A stretch of DNA of 10,238 nt from Acidobacteriota bacterium. Its GTDB lineage: Bacteria; Acidobacteriota; Terriglobia; UBA7540. Shown here piece by piece: positions 1 through 5,976 of this stretch (its first letter is position 1; every line of letters begins with the position of its first letter). The stretch spans positions 1 to 10,238 of the forward strand of contig JAKASC010000067.1 in assembly GCA_021828245.1 (NCBI GenBank), written 5' to 3'. The notes below the pieces were generated by a model. That model made no database searches. It saw nothing but the letters and a program-made list of their open reading frames with translations, and was not told the DNA's origin. The translations under genes were made by a program, and so were the position numbers.

Positions 1-8
1 AATTAAGC

Positions 9-38
9 TTGACAAACCACCCCTGAATCGTGTAATTT
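9..38 (+). promoter_or_regulatory. Possible sigma-70 promoter upstream of the RlpA-like gene
   Basis: A perfect -35 hexamer, TTGACA, lies at 9-14. An AT-rich candidate -10, TAATTT, lies at 33-38 after an 18-base spacer. The -10 matches the consensus at only three of six positions, so the call rests mainly on the -35 box. It would give a leader of about 75 bases before the start codon at 119. The rest of 1-118 shows nothing else I can name. Confidence 0.35.
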
Positions 39-118
39 TTACCCATATCCCAAAGCGCAATTAGGAACTTCTGACTCGGGCTTGCTCGTGATGGTGAACA
101 GGAGCATCTGGAGGTTGA

Positions 119-577
119 ATGCGAAATTTGATGTTGGGTTGTGCAATCGTGGGGATGGTGGCACTCTCCGTCCGATCGGAAGCCCGCTCCCCTCAGCAGA
201 AGCTTTTGAGCGCTCCAAACGCGCCGCTGTTCAGGGCTCAGGTTGGCGTGGCAAGCTGGTACGGCAAGGAATGCCTGGGGGATTACACGGCGAGCGGACA
301 ACTCTATGATATGAATGCACTTACTTGTGCCCACCCAAGCCTTCCGATGGGAACTAAGGTTCGGATCACCAATCTGGCTAATTCCCGCTCGGTCACGTTA
401 ACGGTCAACGACCGTGGCCCAGCCGTCCCCGGGCGTATCGTGGACGTTTCCAGGCTGGCAGCAAAACGCCTTGGCTTTGTCGGCGCCGGGCTTGCCCGCG
501 TTCGGCTCCAAGTGGTCGGCTTGCCCAAGCAACCCACGGAGATGGCCCAAGTTCCACCTCTCCTCTGTCCGCAATAA
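119..577 (+). CDS. Secreted RlpA-like double-psi beta-barrel protein
   Basis: 152 residues. RlpA proteins act in the periplasm on peptidoglycan, and some are lytic transglycosylases that cut glycan strands lacking stem peptides. Residues 1-22 form a signal peptide with a probable cut after SEA. The barrel domain covers about residues 42-135: VGVASWYG (42-49), ASGQLYD (58-64), TCAHPSLPMGTKVRITN (69-85), VNDRGP (96-101) and the RIVDVSRLAAKRLG block (106-119). There is no C-terminal SPOR domain, so septal targeting as in E. coli RlpA is not indicated. The start at 119 is chosen because GGAGG (110-114) lies just upstream and it gives an intact signal peptide. Oddity: the usual Glu in the ASGE motif is Gln61. 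The gene stands alone and converges on the isomerase gene to its right. The family call is firm; enzymatic activity is uncertain. Confidence 0.9.
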   Translation: MRNLMLGCAIVGMVALSVRSEARSPQQKLLSAPNAPLFRAQVGVASWYGKECLGDYTASGQLYDMNALTCAHPSLPMGTKVRITNLANSRSVTLTVNDRGPAVPGRIVDVSRLAAKRLGFVGAGLARVRLQVVGLPKQPTEMAQVPPLLCPQ

Positions 578-608
578 GCGCGGCACAGCCCACTTGCTAA
601 GCTTCGGT

Positions 609-619
609 CCCCGCCGGGG
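609..619. terminator. Weak hairpin between convergent genes
   Basis: A CCCC/GGGG stem around a three-base GCC loop lies in the 49-base gap between the convergent stops at 577 and 627. No T-tract follows on either strand, so it is only a weak candidate for a two-way terminator. Confidence 0.2.
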
Positions 620-626
620 CTCCTCT

Positions 627-1502
627 TCAATCCAGCCGCAAGTGGCGCAGGTACTCGTAGCTGCTCTTGGCGGCCACCAACGGCGGGCGATTGCATCGGT
701 CCTGTTCGACGTAGATGTACTTGGCGCCCGCCTCATGCACGTGCGCGAAGATGCGTTTCCAGTTGATAATTCCGTCGCCCACCGAGACGAAGGGGTTGGG
801 GCCGTTGGGCTTGGGAAATTCGTGCCGATTAATCTTGACGCCTTTCCGCATGTCCTTGATGTGGAGCAGAGGAAAGCGTCCGGGGTAACGCCGCCAATAC
901 GTTAGAGGATCTTTGCCCGCATAAACCGTCCAAAAAATATCCATCTCCATTTTGAGCAAATGAGGGTCGCACTCCGTAAGGAGAATGTCATAGCCGCTGG
1001 TATGGTCCACGCGCTCGAATTCGGGGAAGTGGGCGTGGTAGCAGAACTGGATTCCAGCGTCACGCGAGATTTTGCCCCACTGGTTGAAAAGCGCAGCGCG
1101 GCGCTTCCAGCCTTCCTCGCTCAGTCGAGCCGCATCGCCCACCACGATGTATTTGAGGCCGTAGCGGTGAGCCCGCTCGACCGACGCTTTCCAGCCGTCC
1201 GTCGTTTTCGGCACGTTGAAGTAGCCGCTCGGCGCCGTCAGGCCGGCGTTCCGCAGGTCCTGGTTTAGCGTGGAGGGTTTTGGTCCCGGCCCAATTTCCA
1301 CTTCCTTGTAACCAATCGCCGCCACCTCCTTGAGCGTGGTGGCAGGGTGCTTGGCAAACATGAATCGCACCGTGTAAAGCTCCAAGCCAATCGGTCCGGG
1401 CCAAGCTAACCGCCCTGCCGCCCACAGATCCGTGTTGGCCGCCGCGGTTCCGGCGGCTACGCCTCCGATAAGTTTTCCCATGAAGTCCCGTCGTGTAAGC
1501 AT
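627..1502 (-). CDS. Tat-exported sugar phosphate isomerase/epimerase-like TIM-barrel protein
   Basis: 291 residues of the xylose isomerase-like/AP endonuclease 2 TIM-barrel superfamily, whose members isomerise or epimerise sugars and keto-sugars with a divalent metal. The N-terminus carries a twin-arginine signal, TRRDFMGK at residues 3-10, followed by an Ala/Gly-rich hydrophobic stretch, so export in folded form is expected. Motifs include the sheet-strand IGLELYTVR (38-46), the YHAHFPEFE block (155-163, a version of the YHNH-type motif), EMDIFW (186-191), LLHIKD (212-217) and YVEQD (264-268). Glu161 or Glu163, Asp188, His214 and Glu266 are plausible metal ligands. The start is set at 1502, five codons inside the longest ORF, because GGGAGGAAC sits directly before that ATG and the Tat motif then falls right after the start. 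It lies downstream of the dehydratase-like gene on the same strand after a 229-base gap, so co-transcription is possible but unproven. Substrate unknown. Confidence 0.88.
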   Translation of the reverse strand: MLTRRDFMGKLIGGVAAGTAAANTDLWAAGRLAWPGPIGLELYTVRFMFAKHPATTLKEVAAIGYKEVEIGPGPKPSTLNQDLRNAGLTAPSGYFNVPKTTDGWKASVERAHRYGLKYIVVGDAARLSEEGWKRRAALFNQWGKISRDAGIQFCYHAHFPEFERVDHTSGYDILLTECDPHLLKMEMDIFWTVYAGKDPLTYWRRYPGRFPLLHIKDMRKGVKINRHEFPKPNGPNPFVSVGDGIINWKRIFAHVHEAGAKYIYVEQDRCNRPPLVAAKSSYEYLRHLRLD

Positions 1503-1523
1503 GTTCCTCCCTCTCATTTAAGA

Positions 1524-1655
1524 TCACTGCGTATTGCGTTGCCTTCCCTGTAACCCAACCATGTGCTCGACGGCCTTGACAACGTGCTTTATCCGAGAGC
1601 CCGCATCGTCGGGGCCGGCTGCGTCGGGTGATGGCTCATCGAGCATTCGCCCCAT
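1524..1655 (-). CDS. Doubtful 43-codon ORF in the gap
   Basis: An open frame of 43 codons ending in TGA lies 21 bases before the isomerase start. It includes the stretch RIKHVVKAVEHMVG, which looks helical and amphipathic. About two thirds of its third codon positions are G or C, which is compatible with coding. Against it: no good ribosome-binding site, no family I recognise, and an upstream in-frame stop a short way before the ATG. It may be a chance ORF, the tail of a decayed gene, or a small leader protein. The rest of the 1503-1731 gap shows no clear promoter. Confidence 0.15.
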   Translation of the reverse strand: MGRMLDEPSPDAAGPDDAGSRIKHVVKAVEHMVGLQGRQRNTQ

Positions 1656-1731
1656 TGTCCATATGCGCCGTCGCGCGGCAGAGTTGCTTGATCCGCAAAG
1701 CTAAGATTCTTCGCGCCACTGGTTCCCCAGG

Positions 1732-2634
1732 CTAAACAAGTCCGAGCCGCGTTAGAATGCGCCGCAACTGTTCCCGGTCGGATTCAGGAAGAGGCGCGAG
1801 CGGCGGTCGTACGGGGCCGGCGTTGAGGCCGCAGAGATTCATAGCCTCCTTGATGACCAACGTGCGGTAACCGGCACGCTTCACCCGAAGGTCGTAGATT
1901 TCGAGCATTTCTCGCTCCACCAGGCGCGCCGCGGATTCAAATTCTCTGCGCTCGAGCAGCTCGAGCATCCGGCGGCAGCTTGCCGGCATAAAGTTGACCA
2001 AGCCGCTCGTGAACGCCTTCACACCCAACGCAAAATAACTGGGGGCAAGAATTTCACCCACGCCACATAACAGCTCCAGGCGCTCGCCCACCGCCGCCCA
2101 TTGCCGGACAAACAGGTCCAAGTCACCGTTCTCATCTTTGAGGCCAATCAGATTGGGAATTTCGGCCAAGCGTCGCAGCAGACAAGGACTGAACTGGACG
2201 GAGGGGGTTTGAAAAAGAATCACTCCGAGGCGTGTGGCGCTCGCAATAGAGCGGTAGTAAGCCAACAAGCCATCTTCATTGGCATGGACAAAATAGGGAG
2301 GAAGAATCAACAGGCCGTCGGCGCCGTAAGCTTCCGCCGCCTGGGCAAGCTGAGAGGCGAGCGGCGCCGTCAGACCCACGCCGACGATGAGGGGCTTGCG
2401 GCCACGGATTTCCTCGACCACGGCGCGACCGACCGCGCGGTGCTCTTCCGGCGAAAGCGAGTAAATCTCTCCGTTGCCTGCCAGGGGCACCACCACCTCA
2501 CAGGAGGTGGCAAGCGAGGAGGCGTTTTGCCGCAAGGCATCGAAATTCACCGAGAAGTCGTCATGGAACGGCGTGACGCCGAAGCCAATTAAGCCTCGCA
2601 AACAGGATTTCAGTTCCGCAGGTGTCAAACCCAT
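1732..2634 (-). CDS. 5-dehydro-4-deoxyglucarate dehydratase-like protein (DapA/NAL family)
   Basis: 300 residues, the usual length for class I DapA/NAL-family TIM barrels. Best fit is 5-dehydro-4-deoxy-D-glucarate dehydratase, which makes 2,5-dioxopentanoate, CO2 and water in the oxidative glucarate/galactarate pathway. Supporting blocks are GFGVTPF (17-23), GADGLLILPPY (104-114), IGLKDENGD (163-171) with Lys166 as the Schiff-base lysine, and a C-terminal block of the dehydratase type, from YRTLVIKEAMNLCG to GPVRPPL. Oddities: the Tyr that follows the sixth strand in this family (VYN or LYN) is Phe141 in ILFQTP, and the loop usually GTTGE or GGTGE is AGNGE (52-56). Hence the substrate is uncertain, and 'dihydrodipicolinate synthase family protein' is the safe name. 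The longest ORF begins at 2973, but the extra 113 residues run across the divergent methyltransferase gene and resemble nothing, so the ATG at 2634 is preferred although its ribosome-binding site is weak. Confidence 0.85.
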   Translation of the reverse strand: MGLTPAELKSCLRGLIGFGVTPFHDDFSVNFDALRQNASSLATSCEVVVPLAGNGEIYSLSPEEHRAVGRAVVEEIRGRKPLIVGVGLTAPLASQLAQAAEAYGADGLLILPPYFVHANEDGLLAYYRSIASATRLGVILFQTPSVQFSPCLLRRLAEIPNLIGLKDENGDLDLFVRQWAAVGERLELLCGVGEILAPSYFALGVKAFTSGLVNFMPASCRRMLELLERREFESAARLVEREMLEIYDLRVKRAGYRTLVIKEAMNLCGLNAGPVRPPLAPLPESDREQLRRILTRLGLV

Positions 2635-2688
2635 GAATCGGATTCCGCTCGTCGGAAGTCGGAATTTTCGGTTCCCAAGCGAACGGGG

Positions 2689-2720
2689 ATTGTATAACAT
2701 CCCTAGGAAGACGTAAACAA
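2689..2720 (-). promoter_or_regulatory. Possible promoter for the dehydratase-like gene
   Basis: On the minus strand an extended -10, TGTTATACA, has its hexamer TATACA at 2696-2691. The hexamer TACAAT at 2694-2689 is an alternative. A partial -35, TTGTTT, lies at 2720-2715 with an 18-base spacer. Transcription would start near 2684, about 50 bases before the ATG at 2634, which supports that start and rules out an in-frame ATG at 2700. Confidence 0.35.
2693..2698 (+). promoter_or_regulatory. Possible -10 box of the methyltransferase gene
   Basis: TATAAC matches the sigma-70 -10 consensus at five of six positions. The region 17-18 bases upstream has no good -35. The predicted transcript would start near 2705 and reach the GGGAG ribosome-binding site at 2736-2740. 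It overlaps the -10 of the opposite promoter. Confidence 0.35.
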
Positions 2721-2743
2721 GCGCAATCGCGCGGCGGGAGCTG

Positions 2744-3544
2744 ATGGGGAAGAAACACCAAGAGGTTGTGCAGAAGCAGTTTACGAAGACGACGGAAGCC
2801 TTTTCAAAATACGCCGTCCGCGACACGCCGGAATGGCTGACGGAGAAGGTGGAGTTCGCAAGGCCCCAGCCGAACGAAATGACGCTGGACGTGGCTTGCG
2901 GTCCGGGCTCCTTTGTGCTGGCCATCGCGCCGAGGGTACGCTGGGCGCACGGCCTTGACCTTACGGAAAGCATGTTGCGTCAGGCGCGAACCTTTCAGCA
3001 GGAGCGCGGTCTAACCAATGCGACCTTTGAGCGGGGTGAGGCGGAACATCTGCCCTACGCCGACGGGTCTTTCGATCTGGTGACCTGCCAGTTCGCCTTC
3101 CATCACATGCCGAAGCCGGAACTGGCCCTGGCGGAAATGATTCGTGTGACCAAACCGTCGGGGCGCTGTTTCGTGGTGGATACAGTGGCCCCGGAATCCG
3201 ACTCCAAATTTGATTTACACAACAAGATTGAGACCCTGCGCGACCCCTCCCACGCGCTCAGCTTGCGGCTGACGACCTTTCTGCGGCTGTTTGAAAAATA
3301 CCAGCTCACGGTCACTCGGCAGGCAGTACGGCGGCGGGAGCGGTCATTCAATCAATGGATGTTGCGAGCGGGATTGGAACCGAGACAGAAAAAATATCAG
3401 GAAACGCGGCGGTTGATGGAGGATTCGATGGCAGGCGACCTCGCCGGCTTTTCTCCGCGACCGCAGAACGGCGACCTCATTATCGTTCACCACGAAGGAA
3501 TGTTTTTGCTGACCCGAACGCCGGCGGAGGGAGCAACGCCCTAG
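2744..3544 (+). CDS. Class I SAM-dependent methyltransferase (UbiE-like, Methyltransf_11 type)
   Basis: 266 residues. It should transfer a methyl group from S-adenosylmethionine in the cytoplasm; the acceptor cannot be told from sequence. Motif I is LDVACGPG (48-55), the acidic end of strand 2 is GLDLT (70-74, Asp72 likely binding the ribose), the motif around GEAEHLPYADGSFD (98-111) is typical of the UbiE/Methyltransf_11 group, FHHMPKPE (119-126) follows, and TKPSGR (136-141) is the usual pre-strand-5 motif. The C-terminal third (about 155-250) is helical and basic and probably forms the substrate cap. GGGAG at 2736-2740 serves the ATG at 2744, though the spacing is short. It is divergent from the dehydratase-like gene and convergent with the permease gene, so it is probably transcribed alone. 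The context gives no clue to substrate, and the menaquinone/ubiquinone methylase name should not be used without other evidence. Confidence 0.88.
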   Translation: MGKKHQEVVQKQFTKTTEAFSKYAVRDTPEWLTEKVEFARPQPNEMTLDVACGPGSFVLAIAPRVRWAHGLDLTESMLRQARTFQQERGLTNATFERGEAEHLPYADGSFDLVTCQFAFHHMPKPELALAEMIRVTKPSGRCFVVDTVAPESDSKFDLHNKIETLRDPSHALSLRLTTFLRLFEKYQLTVTRQAVRRRERSFNQWMLRAGLEPRQKKYQETRRLMEDSMAGDLAGFSPRPQNGDLIIVHHEGMFLLTRTPAEGATP

Positions 3545-3575
3545 CCGAGAGGCTTCAAAGACAACTGACGGCACC

Positions 3576-3595
3576 CCGCCGGCGTTACCCGGCGG
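3576..3595. terminator. GC-rich hairpin over the permease stop codon
   Basis: A perfect 7-bp stem, CCGCCGG (3576-3582) with CCGGCGG (3589-3595), closes a six-base loop. It lies 31 bases after the methyltransferase stop and spans the permease stop codon (3585-3587). It sits where two convergent genes meet, so it could end transcription from either side, but no T-tract follows. It may instead protect the 3' ends of the mRNAs. Confidence 0.35.
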
Positions 3596-4949
3596 CTTCC
3601 GGAGTTGCGAAGGGCCATTCGCCGTGAGCGCGGGCGCGGATCAGATAAGCCGCAGTGCCCAGCAGGAAAATCGCCAGCGCAAACACGAGCGAGCTGCCCG
3701 CCGAAGTCACCAGAATGTAGATCCAGCCAAGAACGGAAATCAGTCCGGGAAGCGGATAAAGCCACATACGGAAGGGGCGCGGCATTTCCGGTCGGCGAAT
3801 CCGCAGGACAAAAAATCCGACTGCCTGCGGCAAATATTGCAGCAGAACCCGCGTGGCCACAAGGCTCGCAATAACCTCCGGCAGCTTCAACAAGCTGAAC
3901 GCTGAGGCCACCACCCCCAGCACAACCAAGGAGACGTTGGGAAAATCTTCCGTGGGATGAAGCCGAGCAAACATTTTGAAAAAATTGCCGTCCGCCGCCG
4001 CCGCGTAAGGAATGCGAGAGTAGCCGAGCAAAAGAGAAAAAACCGAGACGAAGGCGATCCAAAGCATCAACAGGGACATGGCGCGGCCGGCCCAGCGGCC
4101 GTAGAGAATCTGAATGTAGGTGGAGGCGATGAAGCTGCTGTGCTCAGCTTCGCGCCACGGAACCACGCTGAGAATCGAGGTGTTCATCAGAAGATACATG
4201 GCGCCAACCACGAAGATAGAAGCCAAAATGGCGCGCGGAATGACGCGGCCGGGATGACGAATCTCTTCCGCCAGGTAGCAAACGTTGTAGTAACCGAAGT
4301 AATCATAAAGCGCGTAGAGCGTGGCGTGGCCAAGGCCCGCCCAGAAAAGTAAGTTAAGGTGAAATGCCCCCGCCGGAAAGGCAAAGACGCGGTGCGGGTT
4401 GAAGCGCGGCAAGCCGGAGACAATAATCCAGAAGCAGCCCGCCAGTACGCCCGCCAGCATCACCACGGAGAGGTTCCCGACTGTACGGATCCGCCGGTAG
4501 AGCAGTAACACCAACGCCAGCGGAACCACGGAAGCCAAAAGGCGGATCGCCCAAGCGCTGAGCCGAGGGTCGAGATAATGAAAATAGTTTGCAAATCCGA
4601 TGGCTCCGCTGGCCACCGATAACGGAGCCGAAAACATCACCTGCCAGACGACCAGAAAACTCAGCCAGCGGCCGGCCGATTGCGGGCCATAAGCGTCCCG
4701 CAAGTAGTAGTAACTCCCACCGGCCTTGGGCATGGCGGCCCCGAGTTCCGCCCAGACCAACCCGTCACAAAGGGCCAGCACCGCGCCAATCAGCCAGCCC
4801 AACATGGCTTGGGGGCCGCCCATCGTTGAAAGGAGCAGCGGGATGGTGATGAACGGGCCGATGCCCACCATGTCGTTGATGGATAAGGAAGTCGCTTGCA
4901 GGAAGCCGAGTTCCCGCCGCAGTCCCGGTTTGTGGTCCTTGTCTCTCAT
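3585..4949 (-). CDS. APC-superfamily amino acid permease, 12 TM
   Basis: 454 residues, normal length for the family. It is an inner-membrane secondary transporter for amino acids or related amines, driven by ion symport or exchange. About twelve hydrophobic segments are visible. TM1 carries the substrate-binding unwound motif near GIGPFITIP (29-37), the TM2-loop region has the family sequence AAMPKAGGSYYYLRDAYG (71-88), TM6 is followed by the EEIRHPGRVIPRAI block (228-241), and YSRIPYAAAADGNFF (310-324) is the TM8-9 signature. A cytoplasmic N-terminus of about 20 residues is rich in charge. The gene starts 15 bases after the stop of the anti-sigma gene, so it is the third gene of a sigma/anti-sigma/permease operon. 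Its own ribosome-binding site is poor. It resembles the LAT/YfnA-like branch, but the substrate cannot be named. Confidence 0.9.
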   Translation of the reverse strand: MRDKDHKPGLRRELGFLQATSLSINDMVGIGPFITIPLLLSTMGGPQAMLGWLIGAVLALCDGLVWAELGAAMPKAGGSYYYLRDAYGPQSAGRWLSFLVVWQVMFSAPLSVASGAIGFANYFHYLDPRLSAWAIRLLASVVPLALVLLLYRRIRTVGNLSVVMLAGVLAGCFWIIVSGLPRFNPHRVFAFPAGAFHLNLLFWAGLGHATLYALYDYFGYYNVCYLAEEIRHPGRVIPRAILASIFVVGAMYLLMNTSILSVVPWREAEHSSFIASTYIQILYGRWAGRAMSLLMLWIAFVSVFSLLLGYSRIPYAAAADGNFFKMFARLHPTEDFPNVSLVVLGVVASAFSLLKLPEVIASLVATRVLLQYLPQAVGFFVLRIRRPEMPRPFRMWLYPLPGLISVLGWIYILVTSAGSSLVFALAIFLLGTAAYLIRARAHGEWPFATPEAAG

Positions 4950-4964
4950 AATCCGTAAAAGCGA

Positions 4965-5192
4965 TTAAGTCGGCGATGATTTTTGTCTTCTCCCAGGAAC
5001 ACGCTGCCTGGGGGGATCTTTTTGAGGAGGTAGAAGGGTTAACGCATAAGCCGTGAGCGCCGCTTCGCGCAATCGGGCGAGGCAATTCGGACATCGGCGC
5101 GCTAAATGCTCAGCGACGCCGGAAGATTCCTCTGGCCCCAGCAAGTCCAAGAGGTAAAGCTCATAAATGTCATCTAAATGCCGGCTGTCCAT
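4965..5192 (-). CDS. Minimal zinc-finger anti-sigma factor-like protein
   Basis: 75 residues, with no signal peptide and no membrane segment. The acidic N-terminus DDIYELYLLDLLGPEE (7-22) followed by His29-x4-Cys34-x2-Cys37 is the pattern of zinc-binding anti-sigma (ZAS-like) domains, which hold an ECF sigma factor inactive in the cytoplasm. The last 20 residues are basic and Pro-rich, probably disordered. Typical anti-sigma factors are 150-250 residues and carry a transmembrane or periplasmic sensor part; here only the sigma-binding part is present. Its start overlaps the end of the sigma gene by 19 bases and GGGAG lies right before the ATG, so the two proteins are probably made by coupled translation in a fixed ratio. 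I infer a sigma partner from this arrangement; no direct evidence of binding is visible. Confidence 0.75.
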   Translation of the reverse strand: MDSRHLDDIYELYLLDLLGPEESSGVAEHLARRCPNCLARLREAALTAYALTLLPPQKDPPRQRVPGRRQKSSPT

Positions 5193-5755
5193 GCTCCCAT
5201 CATGGCGCGCAGACGGTGCCGCACAAAGCGGAACGCTGCTCGCAGCTCACTTTGGACTTTGCCCTCCGGTTCTCCGAGCCTCTGAGCAATTTCAGCTTCG
5301 CTGAGCCCCATGCGAACGGCCCAATCCAGCAAGCGAGCCTGCGAGGGCGGAAGCTGGCCCAGAACCTTGGAGAGCAGGCGATGCCGCTCATCGAGCGAAG
5401 CCACGTCTTGTAAAGCAGGCAGCCAGGAGGCGTCCGACGGCAGCGACTGAAGGCGCGCCCGAGCTTGCGGCATAACGCCTCGGCAGGTGCGCATCCAGTC
5501 CACCGCGCGGGCGCGCGCCTGGAGCACGAGCCAAACTTCCGGGCTGCGGCGCGCTTGACTGAGCGACCGGGCTTCGCGATGAAAACTTGCCCAAACTTCA
5601 TCAAGTATCTGACGGGACACCTTGGAATTGCCGACCCCCGCCCGCACCCATGCGAATAAATGGGGCGTCAATCGCCGCCGAAGTTGCTCGTAAGCTTTTT
5701 CATCGCGCTCGGCAACGCGGGTCAAAAGGTCGGCCACGGTGGATTGGGTCTTCAT
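5174..5755 (-). CDS. ECF-type RNA polymerase sigma factor
   Basis: 193 residues, typical for group 4 (ECF) sigma factors, which redirect RNA polymerase to a small regulon. Residues about 15-95 fit sigma region 2: AYEQLRRRLTPHLFAWVR (helix 2.1), ILDEVWASFHREA (50-62, core-binding 2.2) and ARAVDWMRTCR (82-92, the -10 reading part). Residues about 121-184 fit region 4: LGQLPPSQARLLDWAVRMG (132-150), then the helix-turn-helix LSEAEIAQRLGEPEGKVQSE (151-170) and a basic helix. The sequence is divergent from well-known ECF groups. The ATG at 5755 is preferred by comparison with family length, although the ribosome-binding site is weak; a TTG at 5818 preceded by GAGGG would add 21 residues. The anti-sigma gene overlaps its 3' end. 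The 221 bases before it (5756-5976) contain no promoter that I can identify with confidence. Confidence 0.82.
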   Translation of the reverse strand: MKTQSTVADLLTRVAERDEKAYEQLRRRLTPHLFAWVRAGVGNSKVSRQILDEVWASFHREARSLSQARRSPEVWLVLQARARAVDWMRTCRGVMPQARARLQSLPSDASWLPALQDVASLDERHRLLSKVLGQLPPSQARLLDWAVRMGLSEAEIAQRLGEPEGKVQSELRAAFRFVRHRLRAMMGAWTAGI

Positions 5756-5976
5756 AAGCGCGTCGTTGAGGCGTTGCGGCAAGTGGTGAAAATGTGAAGT
5801 AAGGGGCCCCCGGCTCAACCTGGTCGCCCTCTAAGCATGGTCAAACACTTTGGGCTTCGCGGTCGGCTCTAAAGCTTTTCTTCCCGGATGCCATTGCCGA
5901 CGACGGCTCACCGCTGCCGTGGCCGAGCGGCTACCAACGCGCCAAAAACCGACAGGCTTCCTCAAGCGAGCGGCCT

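Noticed and set aside
414..905. 163-codon plus-strand ORF
   Set aside because: It overlaps the RlpA-like gene in another frame and then the isomerase gene on the opposite strand; the translation shows no domain.
2635..2973. 113-residue N-terminal extension of the dehydratase-like protein
   Set aside because: It overlaps the divergent methyltransferase gene and its promoter region, resembles no family and would exceed the normal length of about 300 residues.
4965..5192. Anti-sigma gene as a truncated pseudogene
   Set aside because: The overlap with the sigma gene, intact zinc motif and close spacing to the permease argue for a real short protein; I see no leftover downstream coding sequence that would mark a broken longer gene.
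5911..5935. tRNA-Ser/Leu-like stretch (GTGGCCGAGCGGCT)
   Set aside because: The bases resemble the D-arm start of a class II tRNA, but no anticodon arm, T-arm GTTCGA motif or acceptor pairing follows in the next 80 bases.
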